Of a stretch of 64,000 nt of DNA, positions 1 to 11,000 are shown one piece after another. Within the stretch, counting starts at the first letter, position 1; each line of letters starts with the position of its first letter. Source of the stretch: Amborella trichopoda (Eukaryota > Streptophyta > Magnoliopsida > Amborellales > Amborellaceae). The stretch is taken from positions 86,499 through 150,498 of the forward strand of contig NW_006496825.1 of NCBI RefSeq assembly GCF_000471905.2. Direction: 5' to 3'. The notes beneath the pieces were generated by a model. That model was not told the origin of the DNA, ran no database searches, and saw only the letters and a list, made by a program, of their open reading frames with translations. A program made the translations under genes and the position numbers.

Positions 1-1082
1 GATTCATCAGGTTCTTCTTGAGCTGGTTTATATTGAGGAATAATAATATTTTCGGATGTTCTTAATAGTCCTTGAATTTGTGGTTCAGATGTTTGACTAT
101 TTCGAGATACAGGTCTTTGTTCAGATGTCACTAGTCTTTGAGGAGGTCTGTTATAAATCGTGACTGAACTTCGAGCTGGTTCTATTTTAATTGGTTCTAT
201 CATTTGAGGGGAGATATTTATTTGATCTTGATTCAAATGATTTCGATCATTTCTAAATTGTATTTCTATATTGCCATCATTATATTCAATTATCCTATCC
301 AGAATGCTTTGGACAGGACATTGGGAAGGTTGATGATCATTATGTACTGACCATGATTGTGGTAGAACTATTTCTGACCATGATATAGTTCTGAGAACAA
401 TAGTATTAGATTTTTCTATATTTTTTTGAAATAATATAGTTTGTTCTCTAGTATCTACTTGAAGTACATTGGGACATAAAGTAGTCATAACTTTATAATA
501 AAGTCGATATATTATGGCAATATTTTGGGATCCTACTCTCGTATCAAACCCTTATGTTTTTAGGTCTAAGGATAAAACATTTAAAATATTAGGATCTGTT
601 AAAGATACAGAATAATTAGGAAAACAATTAAAATATATGGGTCCACTACACAGACTGGATTCTACCATTCCAAGTAGTGAATCAGAAAACCGATTATGCC
701 TTGTATCTCTTAGGCATACAAGGACAGAATTGTTAAGTCCTAATCGTGTTAATGGTTTTACTGCTATTTGTATTAAACCAATATGTAGATATTTATAATT
801 CTTATTTTTATGTTCTTGTAATATTTTATTTGATAAGAGTTGAAAGTCTTCCTGGTTCGTAGTAACAGACAAAGTTTGTTCTACTGTTTTTATAACATAA
901 CCTATTTTTAAATTAAATGTTCTTTTTTTATAAATATTAGAGATGGGTACTTTTGGTATATTCCAATTTTGTATTTGGTTTTCAATATCATTTATTAGAA
1001 CTTCTTCTTTGTTCTTAATTCGTAAAGTATTATTAGTTTGACTAACAGCTTTATCTGTGAGATTTCTAATAAAATTTTCCAT
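1..1082 (-). pseudogene. Pararetroviral movement protein, arm 1 copy, interrupted
   Basis: The start codon is at 1082. The first 176 codons are open and stop at 552. The middle of this segment shows conserved caulimovirid 30K-type movement-protein blocks (IQIAVKPLTRLG and CLRDTRHNRFSDSLLG at about residues 105-137, then a GPIYFNCFPNYSVSLTDPN block). Such proteins enlarge plasmodesmata for cell-to-cell movement. The stop at 552-554 is a CAA-to-TAA change when compared with arm 2, and the same frame stays open after it to base 1. The part beyond the movement domain is rich in Gln, Pro and Ser and looks like an interdomain linker. It is a relic: no capsid, protease or polymerase is present in the window. 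Confidence 0.8.
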
Positions 1083-1324
1083 TTGTAGGTTGCGGATGAG
1101 TGTTATCTGGACAGTCCTCTTTGACTACCTCTTATGTCTGTTTCGACCTCAACGGCTCTTCTGGCCTTAACGATCTTTAGATTGGGTGTCTGAGCGTCTC
1201 TAACCTGAACTCTCGAACTAACTTTCTTAAATGGACAATTTTCTTAGATTTCCTAAGATGAAGTTGTTTTCCAGACTAGTGATTCTCTACAATATATGAA
1301 CAGTGAACAAGTGTGAACTGGTAT

Positions 1325-1337
1325 GGCTTTGATACCA
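1325..1337 (-). other. Reverse-transcription primer-binding site (tRNA-Met), arm 1
   Basis: On the minus strand the sequence TGGTATCAAAGCC lies 243 bases upstream of the movement-protein ATG. It differs at one position from the usual plant initiator tRNA-Met complement (TGGTATCAGAGC), the primer used by Caulimoviridae. Confidence 0.75.
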
Positions 1338-1356
1338 TAAAAGCGCCAAGATCAAC

Positions 1357-1402
1357 CAGTTTAGATTACGACCTATAAACAGTTTAGATTACGACCTATA
1401 AA
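1357..1402 (-). repeat. 23-bp tandem duplication in pararetrovirus leader, arm 1
   Basis: Two adjacent 23-bp copies lie just upstream of the primer-binding site on the minus strand. The same pair is present in arm 2 at 2495-2540, so the duplication predates the inverted repeat. Confidence 0.85.
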
Positions 1403-1598
1403 TCTATTTTTAAAACTCTATCTTAGGAACATGAATAGAGTATAGTTATTAATTAATTAATTGTTGTAAGATTCATATATAATAAAAGAATAAAAATATT
1501 ATAAAGACAGCAGAGATTAAAGAAATCTATAAGACAATCCCAAAAGTATGCGTTGAATTCCTAATTTTAATACTGAATACTAATTTAAATTGCATGAA

Positions 1599-2301
1599 GA
1601 ATAAACAGAGTGATCATATAAAAACTTATAGAATATTGCAACTCACTGTTTATAAATACAATAACTGGAGAAGATACTCCATTCAGAAGGACAGTAAGAG
1701 GGAAGAGAAGGAATATTACAATCACACATCTAAAATTACAAAGTAATAGAGGTTACCAACTGTATGTCGCTTATACAGGACTTTTATGAAAGCAAACCTA
1801 TTGTATGAGAATTTACAGTAGTAAAGAAAGGAGAAAGAGAAAGATAGATGAGGAAGAGATGACTCAGGGATGTGATGAAGAAGGTCTTCTCATATGGCAT
1901 CCTTGAAATTCGACTTGCCTTCTTTGTTGAGGGAAGTGGTATTTATAGATGCAAGGATGTGTCGATATGCGACAGGTGGACTGTTGGCATTTATGCTTAT
2001 CTTCAGGGAATCTGGTGGTGATAAGTGTAGTAGGTGAGCTGACTGATGGTGACAGGCGAAGGAGCTGGAGCGTCGGTGGCGATGGAACGTCGGTGATGTG
2101 GATGTGAGGGCGAAGGAGATGGAGCGTCGGTGGTGATGGAGCGTCGGTGATGTGGATGTGAAGATGCTTTATGGATAAGGGCTGTTGTCGTGGCTCATAA
2201 GTGTCGGTGAAGTGGTCGTTTCTTATTTGTCGACGAAGGATATGATGTGACCAATATTTAGTCAAATCAAAACGGAATCTTTTACACTGTAGTTGGGGTC
2301 T
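1599..2301. other. Spacer between the pararetrovirus arms, origin unknown
   Basis: This 0.7-kb segment is not shared between the arms. It contains a purine-rich run (about 1822-1860) and a 54-bp tandem repeat. A 148-codon minus-strand open stretch (1864-2310) is low-complexity and comes from the repeat; I see no domain in it. It could be viral intergenic/promoter sequence from one copy, or host DNA. Confidence 0.6.
2055..2162. repeat. 54-bp tandem repeat, two copies
   Basis: Two adjacent units start GGCGAAGGAG at 2055 and 2109. Each contains GAGCGTCGGTGG and GTCGGTGATGTGGATGTGA. G-rich on the plus strand, inside the hairpin spacer. Confidence 0.8.
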
Positions 2302-2494
2302 TTTATGCAATTTAAATTAGTATTCAGTATTAAAATTAGGAATTCAACGCATAATTCTTGGATTGTCTTAGATATTTCTTTAATCTCTGATGTCTTTATA
2401 ATATTTTATTCTTTATTATATATGAATCTTACAACAATTAATTAATTATAATTATACTCTATTCATGTTCTTAAGATAGAGTTTTAAAAATAGA

Positions 2495-2540
2495 TTTATA
2501 GGTCGTAATCTAAACTGTTTATAGGTCGTAATCTAAACTG
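2495..2540 (+). repeat. 23-bp tandem duplication in pararetrovirus leader, arm 2
   Basis: Two identical adjacent 23-bp units (2495-2517, 2518-2540), counterpart of 1357-1402. Confidence 0.85.
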
Positions 2541-2559
2541 GTTGATCTTGGCGCGTTTA

Positions 2560-2572
2560 TGGTATCAAAGCC
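2560..2572 (+). other. Reverse-transcription primer-binding site (tRNA-Met), arm 2
   Basis: TGGTATCAAAGCC, the same sequence as in arm 1, lies 245 bases before the arm 2 movement-protein ATG at 2805. Confidence 0.75.
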
Positions 2573-2804
2573 ATACCAGTTCACTATTCATATCTTGTAG
2601 AGAATCACTAGTCTGGAAAACAACTTCATCTTAAGAAATCTAAGAAAATTGTCCATTTAAGAAAGTTGGTTCGAGAGTTCTGGTTAGAGACTCTTAGACA
2701 CCCAGTCTAAAGACCGTTAAGGCCAGAAGAGTCGTTGAGGTCGAAACAAACATAAGAGGTAGTCAAAGAGGACTGTCTAGATAACACTCATCCGCAACCT
2801 ACAA

Positions 2805-3787
2805 ATGGAAAATTTTATTAGAAATCTCATAGATAAAGCTGTTAGTCAAACTAGTAATACTCTACGAATTAAGAACAAAGAAGAAGTTCTAATAAATGAT
2901 ATTGAAAGAAATACAAAATTGGAATATACCAAAAGTACCCATCTCTAATATTTATAAAAAAGGAACATTTAATTTAAAAATAGGTTATGCTATAAAAACA
3001 GTAGAACAAACTTTGTCTGTTACTACGAACCAGGAAGACTTTCAACTCTTATCAAATAAAATATTACAAGAACATAAAAAGAAGAATTATAAATATCTAC
3101 ATATTGGTTTAATACAAATAGCAGTGAAACCATTAACACGATTAGGACTTAACAATTCTGTCCTTGTATGCCTAAGAGATACAAGGCATAATCGGTTTTC
3201 TGATTCACTACTTAGAATGGTGGAATCCAGTCTGTATAGTGGACCCATATATTTTAATTGTTTTCCTAATTATTCTGTATCTTTAACAGATCCTAATATT
3301 TTAAATGTTTTATCCTTAAACCTAAAAACACAAGGGTTTGATATGAGAATAGGATCCCAAAATATTGCCATAATATATCGACTTTATTATAAAGTTATGA
3401 CTACTTTATGTCCCAATGTACTTCAAGTAGATACTAGAGGTCAAACTATACTATTTCAAACAAATATAGAAAAATCTAATACTATTGTTCCCATAACTAT
3501 ATCATGATCAGAAATAGTTCTACTACAATCATGGTCAATACATAATGATTATCAACGTTCCCAATGTCCTGTCCAAAGCATTCCGGATAGGATAATTGAA
3601 CATAATGATGCCAATATAGAAATACAATTTAGAAATGATCGAAATCATTTGAATCAAGATCAAATAAATATCTCCACTCAAATGATAAAACCAATTAAAA
3701 TAGAACCAGCTCGAAGTTCAGTCACGATTTATAAAAGACCTCCTCAAAGACTAGTGACATCCGAACAAAAACCTGTATCTCGAAATA
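2805..3787 (+). pseudogene. Pararetroviral movement protein, arm 2 copy, frameshifted
   Basis: The ATG at 2805 opens the same frame as in arm 1. The frame breaks near 2906 through a 2-base loss relative to arm 1, and an open stretch of 203 codons (2896-3507) covers the conserved movement-protein core. It ends in TGA at 3505-3507, where arm 1 has TGG. Arm 1 carries a different stop (552), so the arms decayed independently after the inversion. The frame continues open past 3507 and is cut off at 3787. Confidence 0.8.
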
Positions 3788-3802
3788 TATATATATATAT
3801 AT
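3785..3802. repeat. (TA)n microsatellite
   Basis: Pure alternating TA run at the junction of pararetrovirus arm 2 and the next element. A second TA-rich run follows that element at 4968-5000. Confidence 0.9.
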
Positions 3803-4967
3803 GGAAAAAGCTAGGATTAGGCCACTAGCTCATATGAACATATAAGCCCAACAGCTTAGATTGAATCTAGGCCGATCCGACGATCACAGATGTCCGGTAG
3901 TGTTTGAATTTTATACATGAAGAGATTAGTTCTCAACCCATTAGCTGATGTAATAGTGTAAGCCCAACAGCCTAGACAGAATTTAAGCTGGTCTACTGGT
4001 CACAGCTGCATTTCATATATAATTTGAATACTTTTTCAACAAATCTATGAAGTTTGAGGCATCCACTTTGCACATCATGAGGCATCTAAAAAAAATATTT
4101 AAAGAATAATTCATAAAATATAAATTAACCAAAATACCCTTAAACGTTTTAGGGATATTTTGGTCCATTTTATGAATTAACTTTTGGATATATTTTATAG
4201 ATTATCGTATTTTTAAAAACAATAGTGTAAGCTCAATGGCCTTGATTCAATCTGGCCAATCAATGGAATTTTATATTTAAATTTTAATATTTTATATACA
4301 AATTCTAATTACATGAAATTTCTGGTGTTACTCTTCTCAGCAAGGCACATCTAATAAAAATATTAAGAAAATAATTAGTAAAAATTAAATTGACCAAAAT
4401 AGCCTTGAAAGTTGAAGGGGCATTTTAGTTCATTTAATTTTTTGAATTATATTTTGATGTTATTATTGTATTTTCCGATTTTTTAGTAATAAGCAATCCA
4501 AATTTCAAGTGATTTCGATTTCTAAAAAAATATTCAAATTCAAATACGAATGCAGTTGTGATCCTTAGATGGGTCTAGATTGAATCTAGGCCATTGGACG
4601 TTGCTGTAGCTGATAGCTAGAGGGCTGTTCTCAGTTGGCATCTATACTCCAATCGTTAGATATTCATCGAGTGGTTCAAAATATATACCTATATAAATTT
4701 TAATCTTTTTTCTAGAAATTGGATCATGACACCATGTTATTATAATATAATGAAATTACACTTCTAGACAATCATGTTTGTGGTATTCGTATGACCCGAA
4801 ATTTTGTATACACACTCTATTCATCTCAATAATCAGTATAAAACATAATAAAATTTAAAATTTAAAGACAAAATGAGGTCGTCACCGTCAGATCGGCTCA
4901 TATTCAATCTAGGTCATTAGACTCATATGTTCATATGAGCTAGTGGGCTAATCTCAGCATTTTCCAT
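3801..4967. mobile_element. Non-autonomous DNA transposon with long terminal inverted repeats
   Basis: The left end (ATGGAAAAAGCTAGGATTAG at 3801) matches the reverse complement of the right end (ending CAGCATTTTCCAT at 4967) for about 75 bp with mismatches; both ends carry the same CTCATATGAACATA block. TA tracts flank both sides, so a TA target duplication is possible but cannot be distinguished from the microsatellite. No transposase frame is visible in the 1.17 kb. The motif GATTGAATCTAGGCC or close variants recurs in subterminal and internal positions. The superfamily cannot be assigned by eye. Confidence 0.7.
4079..4460. repeat. Internal diverged tandem duplication, period about 260 bp
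   Basis: 4079-4201 and 4340-4460 share blocks such as AAATTAACCAAAATACCCTT/AAATTGACCAAAATAGCCTT and a following TTTTGGTCCATTT-type block, inside the inverted-repeat element. Confidence 0.55.
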
Positions 4968-5126
4968 TATATATGATATAATATATATTATATAATATAT
5001 TATTCAAAAAGATAAAGTAGGATCACGTGACCCTTACATATTTTATATAAACTTATTAATATTATATTCAAATTTTAAATATATAAGAAATTTATAGACT
5101 AATATTATATTATACTATATTTTGTT
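4968..5126. other. AT-rich flank of the giant retrotransposon
   Basis: About 160 bp of TA-rich DNA with no coding signal, between the inverted-repeat element and the Tat-type retrotransposon. Confidence 0.6.
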
Positions 5127-5131
5127 ATCTC
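5127..5131. repeat. Target-site duplication ATCTC, left copy
   Basis: ATCTC directly precedes the LTR terminus TGGTTAGG at 5132. An identical ATCTC follows the opposite LTR terminus at 51882-51886. Confidence 0.8.
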
Positions 5132-5388
5132 TGGTTAGGTGCCTTGATCTCCCTCTTGATCTAGATGACCTGGCAGCATGTATCTCGGGTTTCAAAGGAA
5201 CCGGGGACTTGAGATCGCTCTCTCGGGAACTTTGCTAAAAAACAAGGGCAGGTGTACCAACCGATGAGAGAAGAATTTAAGGTGGGTTCTGGACTTACTC
5301 GAACTGGCTCATGTGGGTGCCCTCTTTGATCACAAAAAAAGCTCCCCAGTGGTAAAACTGCTTCGAAATCACCTCCCTTGGCCTTTAT
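5132..5388 (-). repeat. Tat element 3' LTR, distal part (left of element A)
   Basis: This aligns with 48312-48570 of the 5' LTR (both start TGGTTAGGTGCC and share the block AACAAGGGCA-GTGTACCAACCGATGAGAGA). It is interrupted at 5388 by element A and resumes at 15977. Confidence 0.85.
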
Positions 5389-8300
5389 TGTGACGATTAT
5401 GATTTTTCCCGACCAGTTAGAGTGCATGGCGGGATAAGGAGGAAGGGATGATGGTAGAGAGCATGCAGCGATAAAGCATGCAGCAGTAAAGAGTGCACCA
5501 CCGCGAGTGTTGTATTCTAGCACCGGATGTGTTGTGTGCAGCACCGGCTGTGTTGTGTGCAGCGCTGACGGTATTGTGTGCAGTGCCGGCTGTGAAGAGA
5601 CCAGTGCTGGCTGTGAAGAAGAGATGGACTAGTGTCGGCTGTATTTCGCCATGTGCATAGCGCCAACTGTGTTGTGTGCAGCGCCAGCTATGAAGAGACC
5701 AGTGTCGACTGTGAAGAAGAGATGGATTAGCGCTGGCTGTGTTTCACCGTGTGTGTTGCGCCGGCTGTGTTGTGTGCAGTTCCGGCTATGACGAGACCAA
5801 CACCGACTTTGAAGAAGAGATGGACCAGCGCCAACTGTGTTTCGCTGTGTGCGTAGCACCAGCTGTGTTTCTGACATGCATGGATTATGAGTGCCACTTT
5901 TTCAATGCATGCTGATTTGAGAGCCACTTGTCTAGATTTTTTGAGCCGCTTGGTGATACTTGGTCAGCAACCTCAAACACAAGAGTCCTTAAGCCTCTTC
6001 TCTCACCCACGCCACTCATTCTTACTTCGTCTCTCTCTCTCTCCAAGACACAGGGTTTGAAGAAGTGACTGTTGGAAGGCAGCCATTGTTGGGCATGTGA
6101 GAGCTGTGAGAAGAGGATTGGATAAGGCACCATTGTTGTTCATGTAAGTGGATCCATCACTATTGCATTGTAGTCATAAAGATGCATGGGAATTTATGCA
6201 TGTGAAATGAGAAATGAAAGTGATGTAGAAAATCCTTATGTCTTGTTCACTGAAAATTGGGGTTTTATTCTATGATAATGGTAGATGTTGAGAATGAATG
6301 TATGATTCTTAGATTATATAAGAAATGCATGTTATGTATGTACATTGTGAGAGAATAGTCGTTATTATGTTCTTCACCATGGAATAAAGGTCATGGAATG
6401 TGTTCTTGAGGCATGTTACATGCCACTGTGAAATTTCAGAAATATGTGTGTTCTTGAAAAGGCTTTTGAATAGTCAAATAGGGTACGATTGTCCTCAAAT
6501 CACCACCATTGGAAAGATGTACGAGTCTAGTAAAATTTTGTTTCTTCCACTGTTGAAATTCTTTATGAAAATTAAGTTATGTTTCAAAATGAGAGGGTAT
6601 ATCATTGTTGATTGTTTTCCTAGATTTTCTACTGATGCTACTATGGTCACTGATTTTAACTAACCAAACAGAGTCAATTTTCGGTCCAACCATAGTCATT
6701 TGAAAGATATTTGAATGGGCTAAAATTTTCGTCTAGAACCTATTTTGAGATTCTTCTTAGATTGAAAGTTATACTTTGGTTTATGAAGGTATGCCACTGC
6801 AAGCAGTGTGGATAAAATTGAGAACTATCACCTTGTTTGGCACGAATCTTTGAAACACCAAATGGAATCCAAATGCTTTCAAATAAGCTTTGTTAGAAAA
6901 ATATTTTTCTTTTCTTAAGCTTTGATTTTGTAACCATCACAATTTACTTCACGGTTTGGGGGTTTTAGTGATATGAAGCATGGTATGTCGCTCTCCTAAT
7001 GGCACCACAGGGTGCAGCTAGTAAACCGTCATCTCTGTAAACCTTTAAGAGGTCAAATGGTATCCAATTGTCTTCAAATCACCCCATTAGTACAAAAAAT
7101 GGTTTTGAAACCATCTTCAAAACTCTAAATGTCCAAAGGTTACGACTCTAATGGTAAACCACGTCATTGCCCTTGATGGTAGGAAATTGAGCAGTAAGGC
7201 TTAATTGAAATAATGTTACTGTTACTATGATACTATCATTGTGATACTGCTAAATGTGATATTGCTACTATCATGATGAGATACTACTATCGTCATAATG
7301 TGAATGATGGTAGCGTGTTGCTTATGTATTAAGTGAATGGGTACCTACTATGTGAATGATGGTACCGTGCTGCTTATGTGACATATGTGATTGGGTGCCT
7401 ATTGTATGAATGATGGTGCTGGCAGCTAAGATCTTTCCTTAACTCCCCATGACAGGACGGGAGTTACGATGTAAATATTTGGGAGGGTTACACCTCCCAT
7501 ATCTATATGGGCACTACGCATTAGATCACCCAATGGTAGTGTAACACTCTCTCATCAGAACGACATATGGAGATGGTCGTGTCTTGCAAAGCCACTGCCT
7601 ATCGAAAGCCCCAAAGCGCTTTGGGGATGTGTGTGTGTGTGTGATGACACTTACTTGTCATTGACCTCCCTCCTGAATGAGGGTAGAAGTTTCAAGCAGC
7701 AGGATTGGCTTAACCTGAGCAATAGAACTTCTACTTAAGGAGTAGGCTTTACTAGTTCTGCAATTGTGTTGCGCTGCCCCCTGCTATATTATCGATAATG
7801 AAGTGATTTATGACTCATGTGTTGTATATTAGACTGCTTCATCATAATATTGTTAGCATATTGAAAAGCATATTAGAGGACTCCACTTAGTACTTTGTGA
7901 ATATATGCACACTACATATTGTTATCACTGTTATACTAGTTGGAATGCAATAGTGTAGATCTGCTTGCTGAGTTGTTAGCTCATTCCATCTCATTTACAT
8001 AACTGTAGAGTGAAGGATGTTGGCATCTATGCTAAAGGTGGGTGGCCATTTGGGGGTTTCAAGCTCGAAGTTGAGATGTTTGAAAAGCCGTCCTCCAAAG
8101 ACTTTCATAGTATGTTTTGGTGGTCTCAACCGTATGATGTATTTTTATTTTTTTTTTGGTGTATTTTGGGCCAGAAGTGCCTTGAAGGAATTATAAGAAC
8201 TTTTGGATATTGAATGAATGAGATGGTTGTACGTTTGAATTGATATTTGTCTGTTGAATGGATTTATTCTAGTTTTCTCTCATTGTTTGCTCTTGATTCC

Positions 8301-8409
8301 ATGTTTCTATGCGTTGAGCCACTCCCACTTGAGTGACGTTCGCAACCTCTGGTCGCGATTCCCGAGCTTTGTCGCCCTCCAGTAGGGGTCAGGGAGTGGG
8401 GTCGTGACA
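5389..8409 (+). repeat. Element A 5' LTR
   Basis: The start TGTGACGATT and end GTCGTGACA match the 3' LTR boundaries. It carries a minisatellite near its start, a (GT)n run near 7630, and two to three units of a 52-bp repeat around 7300-7430. That repeat is expanded in the related element B. Confidence 0.9.
5500..5875 (+). repeat. Minisatellite in element A 5' LTR (GCCGGCTGTG core)
   Basis: Irregular units of about 25-50 bp contain GCACCGGCTGTGTTGTGTGC or variants, alternating with GAAGAGACCAG blocks. The counterpart in the 3' LTR is 13075-13435. Open stretches on the minus strand here are repeat by-products. Confidence 0.75.
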
Positions 8410-8413
8410 GTTA

Positions 8414-8425
8414 TGGTATCAAAAC
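8414..8425 (+). other. Element A primer-binding site
   Basis: TGGTATCAAAAC lies 4 bases after the LTR end. It matches the tRNA-Met complement (TGGTATCAGAGC) with two differences. Confidence 0.7.
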
Positions 8426-8522
8426 AACTATGATAGGATTATTGGCCTAGGGAGTTTTAGGATTGTCTGTAAGATAGTTCATTGATAGGTTAGTAACTGG
8501 ATATTTATGTTTTAGGTTGGAG

Positions 8523-9480
8523 ATGCCGAGGACTCGTACCAACGATGCGAGTTCAAGTAATGGGAACACCGAGGCCTTCGATGAATTCGTCAGAGCTTTG
8601 GGGGCCATGAACAAATGATGAGAGAAGCTATGCCGGCCCTGTCTACCCCTGCCTCTGATATGAATGATAGTAATCTGATACAAAGGTTCAGGAGGCTGGC
8701 ACCTCCAAATTTTATAGGGCATGGGGGAGTAGAAAAGGCTAAGAGATGGAGAAGGCAAATACAAAAGATCTTTGAAGTTATAAATTGCACATACGAGCAG
8801 AAAGTTAGACTGGGTACTTTTATGCTCGAAGGAGAAGTTGAGCACTAGTGGAGCTCAGTAAAACAGTCACGGAAAGGGTCAGGAGTTGTGACTACTTGGG
8901 AGAATTTTCTAGAAGTCTTTTATGAGAAATATTTCCTCGACTCTGTAAAGGAAAAGAAAGAGCTAGAATTCATAGAGCTGCAACAAGGAAATATGTCTGT
9001 TGAGCAATATGGAGCGAAGTTTGCTGAACTCTCCAGATATGCGCCGCATATTATTAATTCTGAGGCGTGAAAGGCAAGTAAATTTGAGTGGAGCCTTTAG
9101 CCCGATATAAGGGGAAGGATTATCGTGGCACACCTCAAGACCTTCTCCCCGCTGGTGAACCTGGCCCTAAAGATAAGAGAGATTGTGACAACTTTTGGGC
9201 AAGAAGAGATGGAAGGTTGGGTGTCACCCAGTCTAGGAGTTTTAAGAAGAAGGCACGACCACCTCCGAGGAGAGAGTTGAAGGGGAGAAGCAATCAAGGT
9301 GGTGTCAAGATTTCGGGGGCTGTTCCAAATGATGTAAGGGGCAACCAAAGCCCAATCTGCCCTCACGGTGGTTTGAGAAATATGACAGTAGAGTGCTTCA
9401 AAGAGACTAGGACCTGCTTTCGATTCGGCAAATCGGGCCATCTAGTAAAAGCCTGTCCCGTCAGGGGATCAGAGGACTGA
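8523..9480 (+). pseudogene. Element A gag (nucleocapsid/capsid), broken
   Basis: An ATG at 8523 opens a frame that stops after 32 codons. A frameshift near 8610 leads to the capsid region (RFRRLAPPNFIG at about 8680; ENFLEVFYEKYFLDSVKEKK at about 8900), which is interrupted by TAG at 8846 and TGA at 9067. A further shift leads to the Arg/Lys-rich part and a zinc knuckle (CFRFGKSGHLVKACP near 9415-9459), where the second cysteine of the CCHC pattern is Phe. The product would package element RNA in cytoplasmic particles; this copy cannot. Confidence 0.85.
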
Positions 9481-10104
9481 CTGAGGGCACAAGGGCGAGT
9501 GTTTGCCCTAACCGAGCAAGAGGCTAAGGCGTCAACCTCTGTGTTTCGAGGTACACTTTCTGTATGTGGAATTGAAGCAAGAGTATTAAATGATCCCGGA
9601 TCATCCCATTCATTTGTTGCACCACACTTTGCATGTTACTTGAATGTTAAGCCTGTACAACTTGCTTGGACTCTTGTAGTATGTACGTCAATGAGAGAAT
9701 CAATAGAAACTGATATAATGTATAAGCAATGTGGGGTTGTGATTGAAGGACATTTGTTACTTATAGATTTGATACTTTTAGATGTTCAAGACTTTGATAT
9801 TATTTTGAGTATGGATCGGTTGTCTACCCACTATGCTACAATGAACTGTTTTGATAAGATTGTAACTTTTAGATGCTCGGGTCAATCTGAACTATATTTT
9901 AAGGGCATTAAAGATGTTTCTCCTTTACACATCATCTTAGCCCTTCAAGCCTCTCGCCTGTTGGCCAAAAGATGTGTTGGATACTTGGCTTATGAAGTAG
10001 AAAACCGAGGTGTTCAGTCTAAATTAGAAGAGATACATGTGGTAAGAGAATATCCAGAGGTCTTCCCTGAAGAGTTAACTTCTCTATCCCAAGTTAGAGA
10101 TTGA
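9481..10104 (+). pseudogene. Element A aspartic protease segment
   Basis: The frame continues that of the zinc knuckle after a TGA at 9478. The open part (9499-10104, 201 codons) has the active-site triad region LNDPGSSHSFV (the usual plant gypsy form is D-S/P/T-G) and the later block DFDIILSMDRLSTHYA, which resembles the conserved DVILGMDWL region. It ends where the reverse transcriptase begins in another frame. In life it cleaves the Gag-Pol polyprotein. Confidence 0.85.
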
Positions 10105-11000
10105 ATTTGAAATAAAGGGGGCCCCTGGTACTACTCCTATTTCTAAATCCCCGTATTTGATGGCCCCAGCTAAGTCAAAAGAATTGAAGAAGCAATTATA
10201 TGAATTACTGGATAAGGGGTTCATCCAACCTAGTGTGTCACCATGGGCTCACCGGTTTTATTTGTGAAGAAGAAAGATGGGTCTTTGAGGCTATGCATTG
10301 ATTATAGACAGTTGAATCAGGTTACTGTGAAGAATAAATACCCATTGCTCAGAATTGATGATTAATTTGATCAATTACAAGGGGCCCAAGTATTTTCTAA
10401 GATTGACGTCCGGTCTGGGTACCACCAATTGTGTGTTAAGGAAGAGGGTATCTCCAAGACTATGTTCAAGACTCGTTATGGCCACTACGAGTTCTTAGTC
10501 ATGCTTTTTGGATTGACGAACGCCCCTGTTGTGTTTATGGATCTGATGAACAGAGTCTTTAAGCCCTATTTGGATAACTTTGTAGTGGTCTTTATTGATG
10601 ATATTTTGGTGTATTCCAGGAATCAAACAGATCATGAGCAACATTTAAGAGTGGTCCTCCAAACTCTAAGGATAAAGAAATTATATGCTAAGGTCAATAA
10701 GAGTGAGGTTTGGCTGCCAAGCATGGCGTTCCTCGGACACATTATTTCCAAAAGAGGTTGCAGTTGATCCTTGTAAGATTGAGGCTGTACTTAAGTGGGA
10801 AAAACTAATGAATGTATCTAAAGTCCGCAGTTTCCTAGCACTAACAGGGTATTACAGACATTTTGTAGAGGGGTTGTCAAAGACAGCACTTCCCCTAACC
10901 TGCCTAACCCAAAAGGAAGTAAAGTTTGTGTGGTCTGATAACTGCGAAAGAAGTTTTCAGGAACTGAAAAAAGAGACTAACTACAGCCCCAGTATTGACC
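10090..11000 (+). pseudogene. Element A reverse transcriptase, broken
   Basis: Recognisable blocks in order: [20 protein letters not shown] (10135), [20 protein letters not shown] (about 10245, after a frameshift at 10240), a TAA within the next block at about 10363, [39 protein letters not shown], and the catalytic FIDD at 10591-10602. A frameshift near 10755 leads to the thumb and connection (VRSFLALTGYYRHFVEGLSK at about 10825). Normal plant gypsy RT has F/YxDD here, so the catalytic site itself is intact. Confidence 0.9.

Larger units (their letters stand above)
1..1598 (-). mobile_element. Endogenous pararetrovirus fragment, arm 1 (Caulimoviridae, florendovirus/petuvirus-like)
   Basis: On the minus strand this reads, in order: a leader with a 23-bp tandem duplication (1357-1402), a primer-binding site matching initiator tRNA-Met (1325-1337), about 240 bp of leader, then a movement-protein reading frame that runs to the window edge. 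A movement protein as the first domain after the primer site is the order known for florendoviruses and petuviruses; genus placement is inference. Bases 98-1598 pair with 2302-3787 as an inverted repeat. Bases 1-97 continue the viral frame beyond the repeat. Confidence 0.8.
2302..3787 (+). mobile_element. Endogenous pararetrovirus fragment, arm 2 (inverted copy of arm 1)
   Basis: This is the reverse complement of 98-1598 with scattered substitutions and small indels. It contains the same 23-bp duplication (2495-2540), primer-binding site and movement-protein region, now on the plus strand. Similarity ends at CGAAATA (3781-3787), where a TA microsatellite and a different element begin. Arm 1 goes on into more viral coding sequence at the corresponding place. 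Confidence 0.8.
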
